Shown: piece by piece, positions 43,892 through 52,163 of the stretch
How the letters are laid out: each line of letters starts with the position of its first letter
Numbering within the stretch: position 1 is the first letter of the stretch
Program-made: the position numbers and the translations under genes
Assembly: GCF_002006355.2 (NCBI RefSeq)
Contig: NZ_CP096980.1
Coordinates: forward strand, 3,596,001-3,660,000
Length of the DNA stretch: 64,000 bases
Source of the DNA: Clostridium felsineum DSM 794
GTDB lineage: Bacteria; Bacillota; Clostridia; Clostridiales; Clostridiaceae
Reading direction: 5' to 3'
Notes under the pieces: model-generated
What the model saw: only the letters and a program-made list of their open reading frames with translations
Told to the model about the DNA's origin: nothing
The model's database searches: none

Positions 43892-45574
43892 TTGATTAAC
43901 TTTTATGAATATAAGTCAAATAATCTAGACGTTTATAGCGACATCGATAAATGCTTAAAAAAGCTATGCACCATAATGGATTACCAGATTATAGGCTTAA
44001 TAAATTTCCCAAACCACAAAAAAATCCTTTATTCCGAAAAAATGTTTATCCAATTCAAAAATAAATATAAAAAATCCAAAAAATATATTATAAAAGAATT
44101 TACTTCATTAAAAAATTATGCTATTACTTTATTTTTAAAGAATAAACAAGTTCTATTATATAGCAAAGACTCCTCATACGCTACTCTTATACCTGAAGCA
44201 AAATCCGAAATATATATTCCTTTGCTTTGGGAGGATAGTACAGTAAAAGGTGCAATCTATCTATGTAAAATAAATGCATCAGATGAAAAACTAGATCTTC
44301 TTAATCTAGAAAAAACAAGAGTAAAAAATGTTATTGATGATATTAGTAGATTATATAAAACAATGTATTTAATAGATGAAAAAAATCGTTCTCTTTTTAG
44401 TATTATAAATACTTTTTCTGAAATAACACGAGAAAAAGATTTTTTTATGCTTTTACACCCTTATCATGTTGCCAACTTTTCAAAAGAAATAGCTATAAGA
44501 ATGGAACTACCACAGGATCTTATAGAAAAAGCTTATCTAGCTGGAATTCTCCACGATATTGGCAAAATATATATACCTGAAGCCATATTAAATAAAAAGG
44601 GTCCTCTAAATAACAAGGAATTTGAAATAATAAAAGGTCATAGCACCTACAGCTATAATTTAATAAAAAATATGACAGGACTAGATGAAATAGCTAATAT
44701 ATCAAAATACCATCATGAAAATTATAACGGTACTGGATACCCTGATAACTTAAAAGGTGAAGATATACCACTTATAAGTAGAATAATAAAAGTAGCTGAT
44801 TCTGTTGACGCTATGTTATCACCTAGAAGCTATAAAAAATCCAAAGATATAAATTATGTGATTTCTGAAATTAGAAAATATAAAGGAACAATTTATGATC
44901 CTAAAGTTGCCGATAGCATGTTAGACATATTAATTGGCCGCTTAAAACCTTCTGAAACCACACATTTAAATACTATCAATTGGAGTACCCTCACTATAAC
45001 TACAGAAAAGGAAATCCACTCCATAGAGGGTTCACTTGTAAAATATAAAATGGGATACATTTTTAAAACTGATAAATTTAATTTTATAAAAACCATTGAT
45101 AAAAGCACCATATTAAGCAGTAATATTTATATAAGTGAAAGTACAAACGAAATTATTGAGTACAATGTAAAAATAGTATACTTTAATGAAAATGAGGTGA
45201 TTCTATCAAATTTCGAATATGTAGTTTATGAAGATTCCTTTAATATATTTTGGGATTTAAAAGCTCAACTTCAGCTTGACTCATATAATACTCATAACGT
45301 TGAAATATGCAAAATTGGTGGTAGTAATCTAATGTTCTATATATCTATTAATTCCATCAAATATTATAAGAAAGATAAAATTATTAATTTGAAGATTTTT
45401 TTTGAAGACGATACCATTATCGATATATCAGGTAAAATATTGCAGCACTTTAACGTTGGGGAATTTACTTATTATGACTTTGCTTATGTAAACATACTTA
45501 GCAAAAGCAAGGATGAAATTTTCAAACAACTTTTTAGACATCAAATACAACTTAGAAATTCATATAAAGATTAA
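43892..45574 (+). CDS. HD-GYP domain protein with a PilZ-like C-terminus
   Basis: 560 residues. The N-terminal 150 residues look like a GAF-type sensor. The HD-GYP domain follows (HVANFSKEIAIRM, LAGILHDIGKIYIPEAIL, HHENYNGTGYP), with both HD and GYP intact, so c-di-GMP phosphodiesterase activity is expected. The last 110 residues (VEICKIGGSNLMFYIS, then FEDDTIIDISGKIL and a C-terminal helix) resemble a PilZ fold with degenerate ligand residues. The start is TTG at 43892, placed by AAGGAGTGATAC; the upstream in-frame ATG lacks a ribosome binding site. Single gene. Confidence 0.75.
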   Translation: MINFYEYKSNNLDVYSDIDKCLKKLCTIMDYQIIGLINFPNHKKILYSEKMFIQFKNKYKKSKKYIIKEFTSLKNYAITLFLKNKQVLLYSKDSSYATLIPEAKSEIYIPLLWEDSTVKGAIYLCKINASDEKLDLLNLEKTRVKNVIDDISRLYKTMYLIDEKNRSLFSIINTFSEITREKDFFMLLHPYHVANFSKEIAIRMELPQDLIEKAYLAGILHDIGKIYIPEAILNKKGPLNNKEFEIIKGHSTYSYNLIKNMTGLDEIANISKYHHENYNGTGYPDNLKGEDIPLISRIIKVADSVDAMLSPRSYKKSKDINYVISEIRKYKGTIYDPKVADSMLDILIGRLKPSETTHLNTINWSTLTITTEKEIHSIEGSLVKYKMGYIFKTDKFNFIKTIDKSTILSSNIYISESTNEIIEYNVKIVYFNENEVILSNFEYVVYEDSFNIFWDLKAQLQLDSYNTHNVEICKIGGSNLMFYISINSIKYYKKDKIINLKIFFEDDTIIDISGKILQHFNVGEFTYYDFAYVNILSKSKDEIFKQLFRHQIQLRNSYKD

Positions 45575-45619
45575 AATATAAACAAACTCTCTCCTTAATG
45601 AATATATAACCCCTTATAT

Positions 45620-45659
45620 AAAGCTTAAAACTATAGATTAAAGTATAGTTTTAAGCTTT
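45620..45659 (+). terminator. Terminator of the HD-GYP gene
   Basis: AAAGCTTAAAACTATA and TATAGTTTTAAGCTTT form a 16-bp perfect stem with an eight-base loop followed by T-rich sequence. Confidence 0.88.
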
Positions 45660-45847
45660 ATTCTTATTTACTTAAAACAAAGATTTTCCTTATTTTTGTC
45701 CATTTTGGATATACTATATTTTTTAAAGATGTGTTAAATTATATATAAGTTTTTTATTAAATTAATAATTTAAGTAACGTTATATTGTTTTTTATTCAAA
45801 AAATAATGTAGTCTTTTAAAAAACACATTTTAGAGGAGGTATTCAAA

Positions 45848-47227
45848 ATGGCAAATTTAAAAAAAGATAATTTAAGTATAATCGAAACTATAGCACTTTC
45901 TGTTGCAATTATCGCTCCCACTGCTGCAATGTCTGTAAATGTCTCACTTATGGCTGAAACTGCTTCTTTTTCAGCACCTCTCATATTTTTTATATCAATG
46001 ATTGTAGTTGGACTTGTATCTTACTCTGTTATTAAATTTAATCATTATTTTTCAAGTGCAGGTTCATTATATACATTCACACAAAAAGCATTAGGTAATA
46101 GATTTGGTTTTTTAACCGGCTGGGCACTGCTACTTGCATACATAATGCTAGCCGCAGGCTGCTGTGCTGAATTAGGTGCCTTCTTCAGTAAATTTTTAAA
46201 TTACTTTGGTATACAAATAGGCTGGTTTCCTCTTGCCGCAATCTTTTCAATAGGTATAATATTCCTTGGTATTATGGATGCTAAGCTAAGCACAAGAATT
46301 ATGCTTACTTTAGAAGGTTTATCTATTTTTCTAATTCTTATTTTATCTGTTGTTATTCTTTTTAAAGTTGGATCTACCAAAGGTTTAAGCTCCATGCCTT
46401 TTAAAACAAATGGAAATAGCTTTTCTACTTTAGCAAGTACTTCTGTATTAGCATTTTTATCTTTTATAGGTTTTGAAAGTGCTTCTAGTCTTGGTGAAGA
46501 AACAAGAAATCCGAAAAAATTCATCCCCCTTGCTATAGGAAGTGCTGTATTTGTTACTGGTATATTTTATTTACTATCCAGCTACAGCCAGGTTATAGGC
46601 TTTGGGCTTGATGCAAAAGGACTTAAAGCTTTATCTTCCTCATCCTTACCTTTAACTGACTTATCTACAAAATATATATCCAGAACTTTCGGAATTTTTT
46701 TACTTTTTTCAGCTTCACTTTCTTGTTTTTCTTGTTCACTTGGTTCTGTATGCGCTGGTTCTAGAATATTATTTTCAATGAGTAAAGATGGGATACTTAC
46801 AAAAAAATTATCAATACTTCATAAAAAACATAACACACCTTATGTTGGAATAATATTAATTACTATTGTAGCATTAGTACTTCAAGCTATATTATTTAAT
46901 AAAGATGGAATTGAAGCCTTTAATTATTTAGCTACTATAGGTTCACTTGCAATAATAGTATCCTATATATTTACAAGCATTGGTGCAATAGTATTCTTTA
47001 AAAGAACAAAAGAAATTAATAATTTAAGTATAGTTATGCCTATACTTTCTATAATCACATTATTGTATGTATTATATGCAAATATTTATCCTATTCCAGC
47101 TTTTCCAACAAACATATTCCCTTATATAGTATTAGCATGGTTAATACTTGGCTTTATTATAAATGAAAAATTAACTAGAATCGCTAAAGGTATTGTACTT
47201 GACATAAGCAGCGAAAGTGTACATTAG
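45848..47227 (+). CDS. APC superfamily amino acid permease
   Basis: 459 residues with 12 predicted membrane segments. APC signatures: IALSVAIIAPTAAMSVNVSLMAE in the first segment, SSAGSLYTFTQKALGNRFGFLTGWALLLAY, and FIGFESASSLGEETRNPKKFIPLAI. Moves amino acids or polyamines; substrate not determinable. Ribosome binding site GAGGAGG. Single gene closed by the hairpin at 47240. Confidence 0.9.
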   Translation: MANLKKDNLSIIETIALSVAIIAPTAAMSVNVSLMAETASFSAPLIFFISMIVVGLVSYSVIKFNHYFSSAGSLYTFTQKALGNRFGFLTGWALLLAYIMLAAGCCAELGAFFSKFLNYFGIQIGWFPLAAIFSIGIIFLGIMDAKLSTRIMLTLEGLSIFLILILSVVILFKVGSTKGLSSMPFKTNGNSFSTLASTSVLAFLSFIGFESASSLGEETRNPKKFIPLAIGSAVFVTGIFYLLSSYSQVIGFGLDAKGLKALSSSSLPLTDLSTKYISRTFGIFLLFSASLSCFSCSLGSVCAGSRILFSMSKDGILTKKLSILHKKHNTPYVGIILITIVALVLQAILFNKDGIEAFNYLATIGSLAIIVSYIFTSIGAIVFFKRTKEINNLSIVMPILSIITLLYVLYANIYPIPAFPTNIFPYIVLAWLILGFIINEKLTRIAKGIVLDISSESVH

Positions 47228-47239
47228 TAAATTTCAAAA

Positions 47240-47281
47240 AAAGTAGTCTATATTATACTAAAACTTACTATAGGCTACTTT
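47240..47281 (+). terminator. Terminator after the APC permease
   Basis: AAAGTAGTCTATA and TATAGGCTACTTT pair with one G-U, around a 15-base loop. It separates the convergent permease and dioxygenase genes. Confidence 0.75.
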
Positions 47282-47303
47282 AACTTTATACTTATATTAT
47301 TTT

Positions 47304-48071
47304 TTAAAATTCCATACATACATAACTTAAATTACCATAGTCATATTTTCTACTTAATACCTTTAAATCTTTGTTTAGTCCAGCAACTCCAAGAATTATA
47401 AAAAGTGGTACTATGTGTTCTTCTCTTGGTACTGCTATTTCTGCATTTGGTGCTAATTTTCTATAATAAAATAATGACTTTAAATCTTTTTGTTCTACTT
47501 TATTAATAATCCAATCATCGAATTCTACTGCCCATGTATCTGGTGTTGTTTTCTCCCATTTTATTTTTGCTAAATTATGAACAGTTGCACCACTGCCAAC
47601 TACAAGTATATCCTGACTACTTAGTTCTTTTATTGCATTTCCAATATCGTACTGTTTATCCATAGCCAAGTATGGGTTTACAGAAATCTGAACTACAGGT
47701 ACATCTGCTTTAGGAAACATTAATTTTAAAATACTCCAAGTTCCATGATCAAGTCCCCTATTATAATCAAATTCGCTATCAATATTGTTACTATCAAACA
47801 TATCCTTTATCTTTTCTGCTATAACTTTAGAACCTTTTGCTGGATAATTTATAGTATAAAGTTTATCCTCAAATCCATAAAAATCATGAATAGTTGTATA
47901 CTGGTCATCTCTATTACTTATAGTAGTTATTTTATTTTCAAAATGGGCTGTAAATACCACAATTACCTTAGGATTAACTTCCTTACCAACCTTTTTTAAA
48001 CATTTAGTATATTCATTATCCTGCAATACCAATTCTGGCGAACCATGACATATAAACATAGGTGAAATCAT
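47304..48071 (-). CDS. DODA-type extradiol ring-opening dioxygenase (LigB family)
   Basis: 255 residues. Probable metal ligands are His in ICHGSPEL, TAHFE, GLDHGTW and GATVHNL, with PREEHIVPLF near the C-terminus, the pattern of YgiD/DODA dioxygenases that cleave catecholic rings. It lies 33 bases after the nitroreductase gene on the same strand, so both are likely controlled by the divergent HxlR-type regulator. An oxygen-dependent enzyme in a strict anaerobe suggests detoxification of catechols or quinones on air exposure. Confidence 0.85.
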   Translation of the reverse strand: MISPMFICHGSPELVLQDNEYTKCLKKVGKEVNPKVIVVFTAHFENKITTISNRDDQYTTIHDFYGFEDKLYTINYPAKGSKVIAEKIKDMFDSNNIDSEFDYNRGLDHGTWSILKLMFPKADVPVVQISVNPYLAMDKQYDIGNAIKELSSQDILVVGSGATVHNLAKIKWEKTTPDTWAVEFDDWIINKVEQKDLKSLFYYRKLAPNAEIAVPREEHIVPLFIILGVAGLNKDLKVLSRKYDYGNLSYVCMEF

Positions 48072-48104
48072 AATTAAGCCTCCTATTATATAATTTTTAC
48101 ATGT

Positions 48105-48731
48105 TTAAAATTCATTAAATTTAACAAACTCATTTATAGGCTTTCTATATCCCCTAAATCTTTTATTTTTAGTATCTTCTTTACCCATAGTTATTAACAT
48201 TGTTATTTGATATCTTTCAGGGATATTAAGGGCTTTGTGCATTTTTTCATTATCAAAGCCTATCATTGGACATGTATCCCAGCCTTTAGATTTGGCAATA
48301 AGCATAAACATCATTGCCGAAATAGAAGCATTTCTTATAGCTTCATCATGTTTAAACTCTTCACCTCTACCTTCATAAAGGTTTTTTATATCATTTAAAA
48401 TATTCTCATATTCAACTTTTGAAATCATTTTTAAATCAACCATACCAGAATATAATTTATCTGAATCCTTATACGCTTCTTTATCACCAAGTACTAATAT
48501 TGCTGCTGAAGCTGTATGAACCTTGTATTGGTTAAAAGCTGCCTTTCTTACCTCTTCCTTTTTATCTTTGTCTGTTATAACTAAATAATTTGCATGCTGT
48601 ATATTAAAGCAGGAAGGGGCCAGCTTAAGTAATTCAAATATTTCAATAAAATCCTTCTTAGGAACTTCTACACCCTCCAAAAAGTTATTCGCAGAACGTC
48701 TCTCTTCAATAAGTTTCTCAAAATCAACCAT
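48105..48731 (-). CDS. Nitroreductase family flavoprotein
   Basis: 208 residues. Starts with FEKLIEERRSANNF, the FMN-binding Arg-Ser segment; other family features are LAPSCFNIQHANYLVI and AKSKGWDTCPMIGFD. Uses FMN and NAD(P)H to reduce nitro compounds or quinones. The ATG at 48731 follows GGAGGTATATAAT; a start five codons upstream overlaps that site. Its promoter carries a YodB-type operator, matching Bacillus, where YodB represses nitroreductase YodC. Confidence 0.88.
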   Translation of the reverse strand: MVDFEKLIEERRSANNFLEGVEVPKKDFIEIFELLKLAPSCFNIQHANYLVITDKDKKEEVRKAAFNQYKVHTASAAILVLGDKEAYKDSDKLYSGMVDLKMISKVEYENILNDIKNLYEGRGEEFKHDEAIRNASISAMMFMLIAKSKGWDTCPMIGFDNEKMHKALNIPERYQITMLITMGKEDTKNKRFRGYRKPINEFVKFNEF

Positions 48732-48828
48732 ATTATATACCTCCAATTTACAATTAATACAATAATACCTTTAACTTATTTATATCAAATAATTTTTAAA
48801 TACCAACTTACTTTATGTAACTATAATA

Positions 48829-48856
48829 TAATAACCTACTTACTTTTGTCAAGTAA
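48829..48856 (-). promoter_or_regulatory. Nitroreductase promoter with YodB/CatR-type operator
   Basis: TTACTT-N5-AAGTAA (48840-48856) fits the TACT-N7-AGTA consensus known for YodB/CatR. It covers the minus-strand -35 box TTGACA (48852-48847), with TATTAT 18 bases downstream. A second, shorter repeat TTAC-N5-GTAA lies at 48808-48820. Repressor binding here would block the nitroreductase-dioxygenase transcript. Confidence 0.7.
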
Positions 48857-48888
48857 ATATGATAAAATTATTACTGGAGGTGATAGTA

Positions 48889-49197
48889 TTGGATACATTT
48901 AAATTATGCCCTCATTTCGAAGCTGCTTTTGAAATACTTGGCAAACGATGGAATGGACTCATTGTACATTCTCTATTAAATGGTGCCAAAAGATTTTCTG
49001 ATATTCAAGAAATAATTCCAAGTTTAAGCGCCCGTATGTTAACTGAAAGATTTAAGGAATTAGAAAAACAAGGTATTATAGTTAGACGTGTTTATCCTGA
49101 AACACCTGTTAGAATAGAATATGAACTCACTGAAAAAGGACTAGAGCTTAAAAGTGTCATGGAAGAAATTCAAAAATGGGCAGAGAAATGGACCTAG
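48889..49197 (+). CDS. HxlR/DUF24 regulator, YodB-like
   Basis: 102 residues from a TTG start four bases after GGAGGTGAT; an earlier in-frame ATG has no ribosome binding site. The N-terminal segment CPHFEAAFEILGKRWNGLI closely matches YodB of Bacillus subtilis, whose Cys6 senses diamide and quinones. The Cys is residue 7 here. The winged HTH (FSDIQEIIPSLSARMLTERFKELEKQGII) is complete. Most likely represses the divergent nitroreductase and dioxygenase until electrophiles modify the Cys. Confidence 0.85.
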   Translation: MDTFKLCPHFEAAFEILGKRWNGLIVHSLLNGAKRFSDIQEIIPSLSARMLTERFKELEKQGIIVRRVYPETPVRIEYELTEKGLELKSVMEEIQKWAEKWT

Positions 49198-49205
49198 CAT
49201 ATTAT

Positions 49206-49246
49206 AAAGTTTCTAAAACCAGTTTAAAATTAGTTTTAGAAACTTT
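49206..49246 (+). terminator. Terminator of the HxlR gene
   Basis: AAAGTTTCTAAAAC and GTTTTAGAAACTTT form a 14-bp perfect stem with a 13-base loop. Confidence 0.85.
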
Positions 49247-49387
49247 ATCTATTTTTGGCACATTACTTTTAATTGACAATTTTAAAATTAGACTGTAAGT
49301 TATATATAGTGTGTACTTTGAATTTAGCCACTTTAAAGTAGTAATATGCAACTTGAATTATACTAAAATTTTTAAGGAGGAAGTTAC

Positions 49388-50263
49388 TTGTCAACAATAT
49401 CTAACATAAGAAAAAGTAAAAAATTTAATTTTTTAATTCAGAACTCATTAATAATTATAGGAAGCTTAATAACTGCTTTAGGTTTTAATTTATTTCTAGG
49501 TCCAAGTAAAATAGCTTCTGGTGGAATGGTTGGAATATCAATTTTAATAAACCAATTATTTCACATAGAACCTGCTATAACTCAATGGATAGGAAACATT
49601 CCTCTTTTCTTTTTAGGTTTGTTCTTTTTAGGTAAAAAATTCACCTTAAACTCCGCACTTGGAACAATTATTTTACCACTATTTATATTCCTAACTAAAA
49701 ACATTCCTTCTGTGACTTCAAATGCATTATTAGCCTCCATATATGGTGGTGTTCTTGCAGGAATAGGTCTTGGTTTAGTTTTTAAAGGCAACGGTTCAAC
49801 TGGAGGTACATCAATACTAGCAGCAATTTTAAACAAATTTGCAGGAATATCAATCGGTAACTCCCAAGCCATTATAGATGCTGCGGTTATAATAGCTTCT
49901 GGTTTTATATTAAATCCTGAAAAGGCACTATACGCAATTTTATCATTATTTATAACAGGAAAAGTTATAGATATAGTACAGCTTGGTTTTAAAAGTTCTA
50001 TGGTTGCTTTTGTAATCTCAGATAAAACTGAAGATATTAGACAAAGTGTATTGGAAGAACTTAATCGTGGAATCACAAAATTATCTGGCTGCGGTGGATA
50101 CACTGATGAAGAAAAAACAGTACTTATGGTGGTAATGGAACATACTGAAGTTAATAAATTCAAAAAACTTGTAAACGAAAAAGATGAACATGCTTTCGTG
50201 ATAATAAGTAACACACATGAAGTACTTGGTCAGGGCTTTAATTTAAGTAAAATTAGCAAATAG
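49388..50263 (+). CDS. YitT family membrane protein
   Basis: 291 residues. Five or six N-terminal membrane segments (YitT/DUF161, with GFNLFLGPSKIASGGMVGISILIN) and a soluble C-terminal DUF2179 domain from about residue 215 (GITKLSGCGGYTDEEKTVLMVVM). Function unknown. The start is TTG, correctly spaced from AAGGAGGAAG; no alternative ATG is available nearby. It may share a transcript with the MATE gene 32 bases on. Confidence 0.88.
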   Translation: MSTISNIRKSKKFNFLIQNSLIIIGSLITALGFNLFLGPSKIASGGMVGISILINQLFHIEPAITQWIGNIPLFFLGLFFLGKKFTLNSALGTIILPLFIFLTKNIPSVTSNALLASIYGGVLAGIGLGLVFKGNGSTGGTSILAAILNKFAGISIGNSQAIIDAAVIIASGFILNPEKALYAILSLFITGKVIDIVQLGFKSSMVAFVISDKTEDIRQSVLEELNRGITKLSGCGGYTDEEKTVLMVVMEHTEVNKFKKLVNEKDEHAFVIISNTHEVLGQGFNLSKISK

Positions 50264-50295
50264 ATAATTTGTACCCTGACTTTGGAGGGGGTTAA

Positions 50296-51666
50296 ATGAA
50301 CTTACTACAACTGTTTAATGACAAGAAATTTTTTAAATCGGCAGCCAAGCTAGCTATTCCAATAATTATTCAAAATTTTATATTGTCGTCACTTAACTTG
50401 GTAGATAATATAATTATTGGTGGCCTTGGCGAAACAGCTATAGCTGGTGTTGGTCTTGCAAACCAATATTTTTTTCTTTTAGATTTAGCACTTTTTGGTA
50501 CATGCAGCGGTGCTTCTATTTTCACTGCACAGTATTGGGGTAAAAGAGATACTAAAAATATAAAAAGAGTTCTCGGTATCTGTTTAATTGCTACTATAGT
50601 TTTATCAGGAATTTTCACTCTAGGTGCATTGATATTCCCAAAAACCATAATAGGCTTTTTTTCAGCAGATAAAAATGTAATATCTTTAGGTGCAAACTAT
50701 CTTAGAATAATATGCTTAAGCTACATAGTAACAGGTATTTCCTTTGCATATTCAATTATTCTAAGAACTGTTGGAGAAGTTAAGATTCCTATGTTTGTAA
50801 GTGGTACAGCCTTAGCTATAAATACATTTTTGAATTTTTCTTTAGTTTATGGTATAGGTTCTTTCAAAGGTATTGGTGTATACGGTTCTGCTATAGCAAC
50901 ACTAATTGCACGCTTTATAGAGTTTTTTTTAATGCTTTTTGCAATTTACAAATTAAAGCTTCCTATAGCTGCAAAATTACATGAATTGGTAGATCTATCC
51001 TTCACTTTTGTAAAGAAATTTTTCAAAGTGGCCATTCCCGTTATACTTAATGAAAGTATGTGGGGATTAGGTGTTACAGCTTATGCTGCTGTTTATGCCC
51101 ACATGGGAACTGCTGTTATTGCTGCAACAAATATTACTTCAACTATAGATAGATTATCTATGGTAATATTCTTTGGTTTTGGAAATGCTGCTGCAATAAT
51201 GATTGGAAATAAAATTGGTGAAAAGGATGAAAAAACTGCATTTTTATATGCAAAACGTTTTATAATTTTAAGCCCTGTTATTGGAATTTTTATGGGTATA
51301 ATACTTTATACAACCTCACCTGCTATTTTATATGCTTATAATGTAAGTAGTACTGTTCATATGTATTCTAAAGAAATTCTTCATATTATAGGTATGTTTC
51401 TTTGGATCAAGATATTTAACTATACAAATGTGGTTGGAATTTTAAGAAGTGGTGGAGATACAAAATTCTGCCTTATGCTTGATATGGGTGGTATGTGGCT
51501 TGTAGGCGTACCTTTTGTAGCACTTACCGGATTATATTTCCACTTACCAATAGGAATTGTTTACTACTTTGTTTTTATGGAGGAGTTTGTAAAACTTTTA
51601 GTTGGTATTCCTAGACTTGTTTCCAAGAAGTGGATTAACAATCTGGTTTCAAAACCAAACAGTTAA
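50296..51666 (+). CDS. MATE family efflux protein
   Basis: 456 residues, 12 predicted membrane segments in two MATE repeats. DNIIIGGLGETAIAGVGLANQ in the first half and the related ERVIL-type segment in the second (NITSTIDRLSMVIFFGFGNAAAIMIGN) are recognisable. Exports cationic compounds with Na+ or H+. Translated from ATG after TTGGAGGGGG. Closed by the hairpin at 51676. Confidence 0.9.
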   Translation: MNLLQLFNDKKFFKSAAKLAIPIIIQNFILSSLNLVDNIIIGGLGETAIAGVGLANQYFFLLDLALFGTCSGASIFTAQYWGKRDTKNIKRVLGICLIATIVLSGIFTLGALIFPKTIIGFFSADKNVISLGANYLRIICLSYIVTGISFAYSIILRTVGEVKIPMFVSGTALAINTFLNFSLVYGIGSFKGIGVYGSAIATLIARFIEFFLMLFAIYKLKLPIAAKLHELVDLSFTFVKKFFKVAIPVILNESMWGLGVTAYAAVYAHMGTAVIAATNITSTIDRLSMVIFFGFGNAAAIMIGNKIGEKDEKTAFLYAKRFIILSPVIGIFMGIILYTTSPAILYAYNVSSTVHMYSKEILHIIGMFLWIKIFNYTNVVGILRSGGDTKFCLMLDMGGMWLVGVPFVALTGLYFHLPIGIVYYFVFMEEFVKLLVGIPRLVSKKWINNLVSKPNS

Positions 51667-51675
51667 GTAATATAG

Positions 51676-51715
51676 AAAAAATATAAGTGATATGTTATCC
51701 TCACTTATATTTTTT
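51676..51715 (+). terminator. Terminator of the MATE gene
   Basis: AAAATATAAGTGA and TCACTTATATTTT form a 13-bp stem followed by TTTTATTTT. Confidence 0.9.
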
Positions 51716-51768
51716 ATTTTATTTAAAGTATTATTTATATGCATTTGACCTAACTTTATTCATATTAA

Positions 51769-51987
51769 AAATTTAAAATCACAAAAAAAGCAATTTCAAT
51801 TTTAAATTTATCAAAAAACACCCTAGTAAATTTATTTTTTGTTAAAGCTTTAATGTTTAGTTTTACCATATATGATGTAATTTATCATATTAATTGTTGT
51901 ATTTGCAATTTTTTATTTATTTCATAAAACATGATGACTTTTTTCCTTCATTTATGTATAATAATAAATGAAGGGAGTTGGTTAATT
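51769..51987. other. AT-rich intergenic region with inverted repeats
   Basis: This is most of the 320-base gap after the MATE gene. AATTTAAAAT and ATTTTAAATT (about 51769-51808) are inverted repeats, as are ATATGAT and ATCATAT (about 51869-51890). CCTTCATTTAT (51945-51955) and ATAAATGAAGG (51964-51974) form an 11-bp perfect inverted repeat with TATAAT (51957-51962) in its centre, immediately upstream of the ribosome binding site of the small membrane protein. The last could be an operator around the -10 box, or an RNA hairpin masking GAAGG. Confidence 0.55.
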
Positions 51988-52146
51988 ATGTCTATGTTTT
52001 TATTAATAATTTTATTATTTTTAGTATTAGGATTATTACCTAGTGACGTTTTAACTGTGCATACAATTCCTAAAGAATTCGAAAATTATCCAGAAATATC
52101 TCAAATGAAATTTTATGATAAATATATGATAAAAAAAGGCGTTTAA
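51988..52146 (+). CDS. Small membrane protein, 52 residues
   Basis: A hydrophobic N-terminal segment (MSMFLLIILLFLVLGLLP) is followed by a charged, aromatic tail ending KFYDKYMIKKGV. Good ribosome binding site GAAGGGAG before the ATG at 51988, own intrinsic terminator, and a palindrome at the start. These support a real single gene rather than a chance frame. Function unknown; it could be a regulatory membrane peptide. The frame is open further upstream but without a ribosome binding site. Confidence 0.6.
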   Translation: MSMFLLIILLFLVLGLLPSDVLTVHTIPKEFENYPEISQMKFYDKYMIKKGV

Positions 52147-52158
52147 TCGCCTTTTTTT
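52132..52158. terminator. Terminator of the small membrane protein gene
   Basis: A run of A, GGCG, loop TTTAAT, CGCC and seven T residues. The stop codon of the gene lies within the loop. Its symmetry means it can also serve the minus-strand ABC exporter. Confidence 0.88.
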
Positions 52159-52163
52159 ATTAC

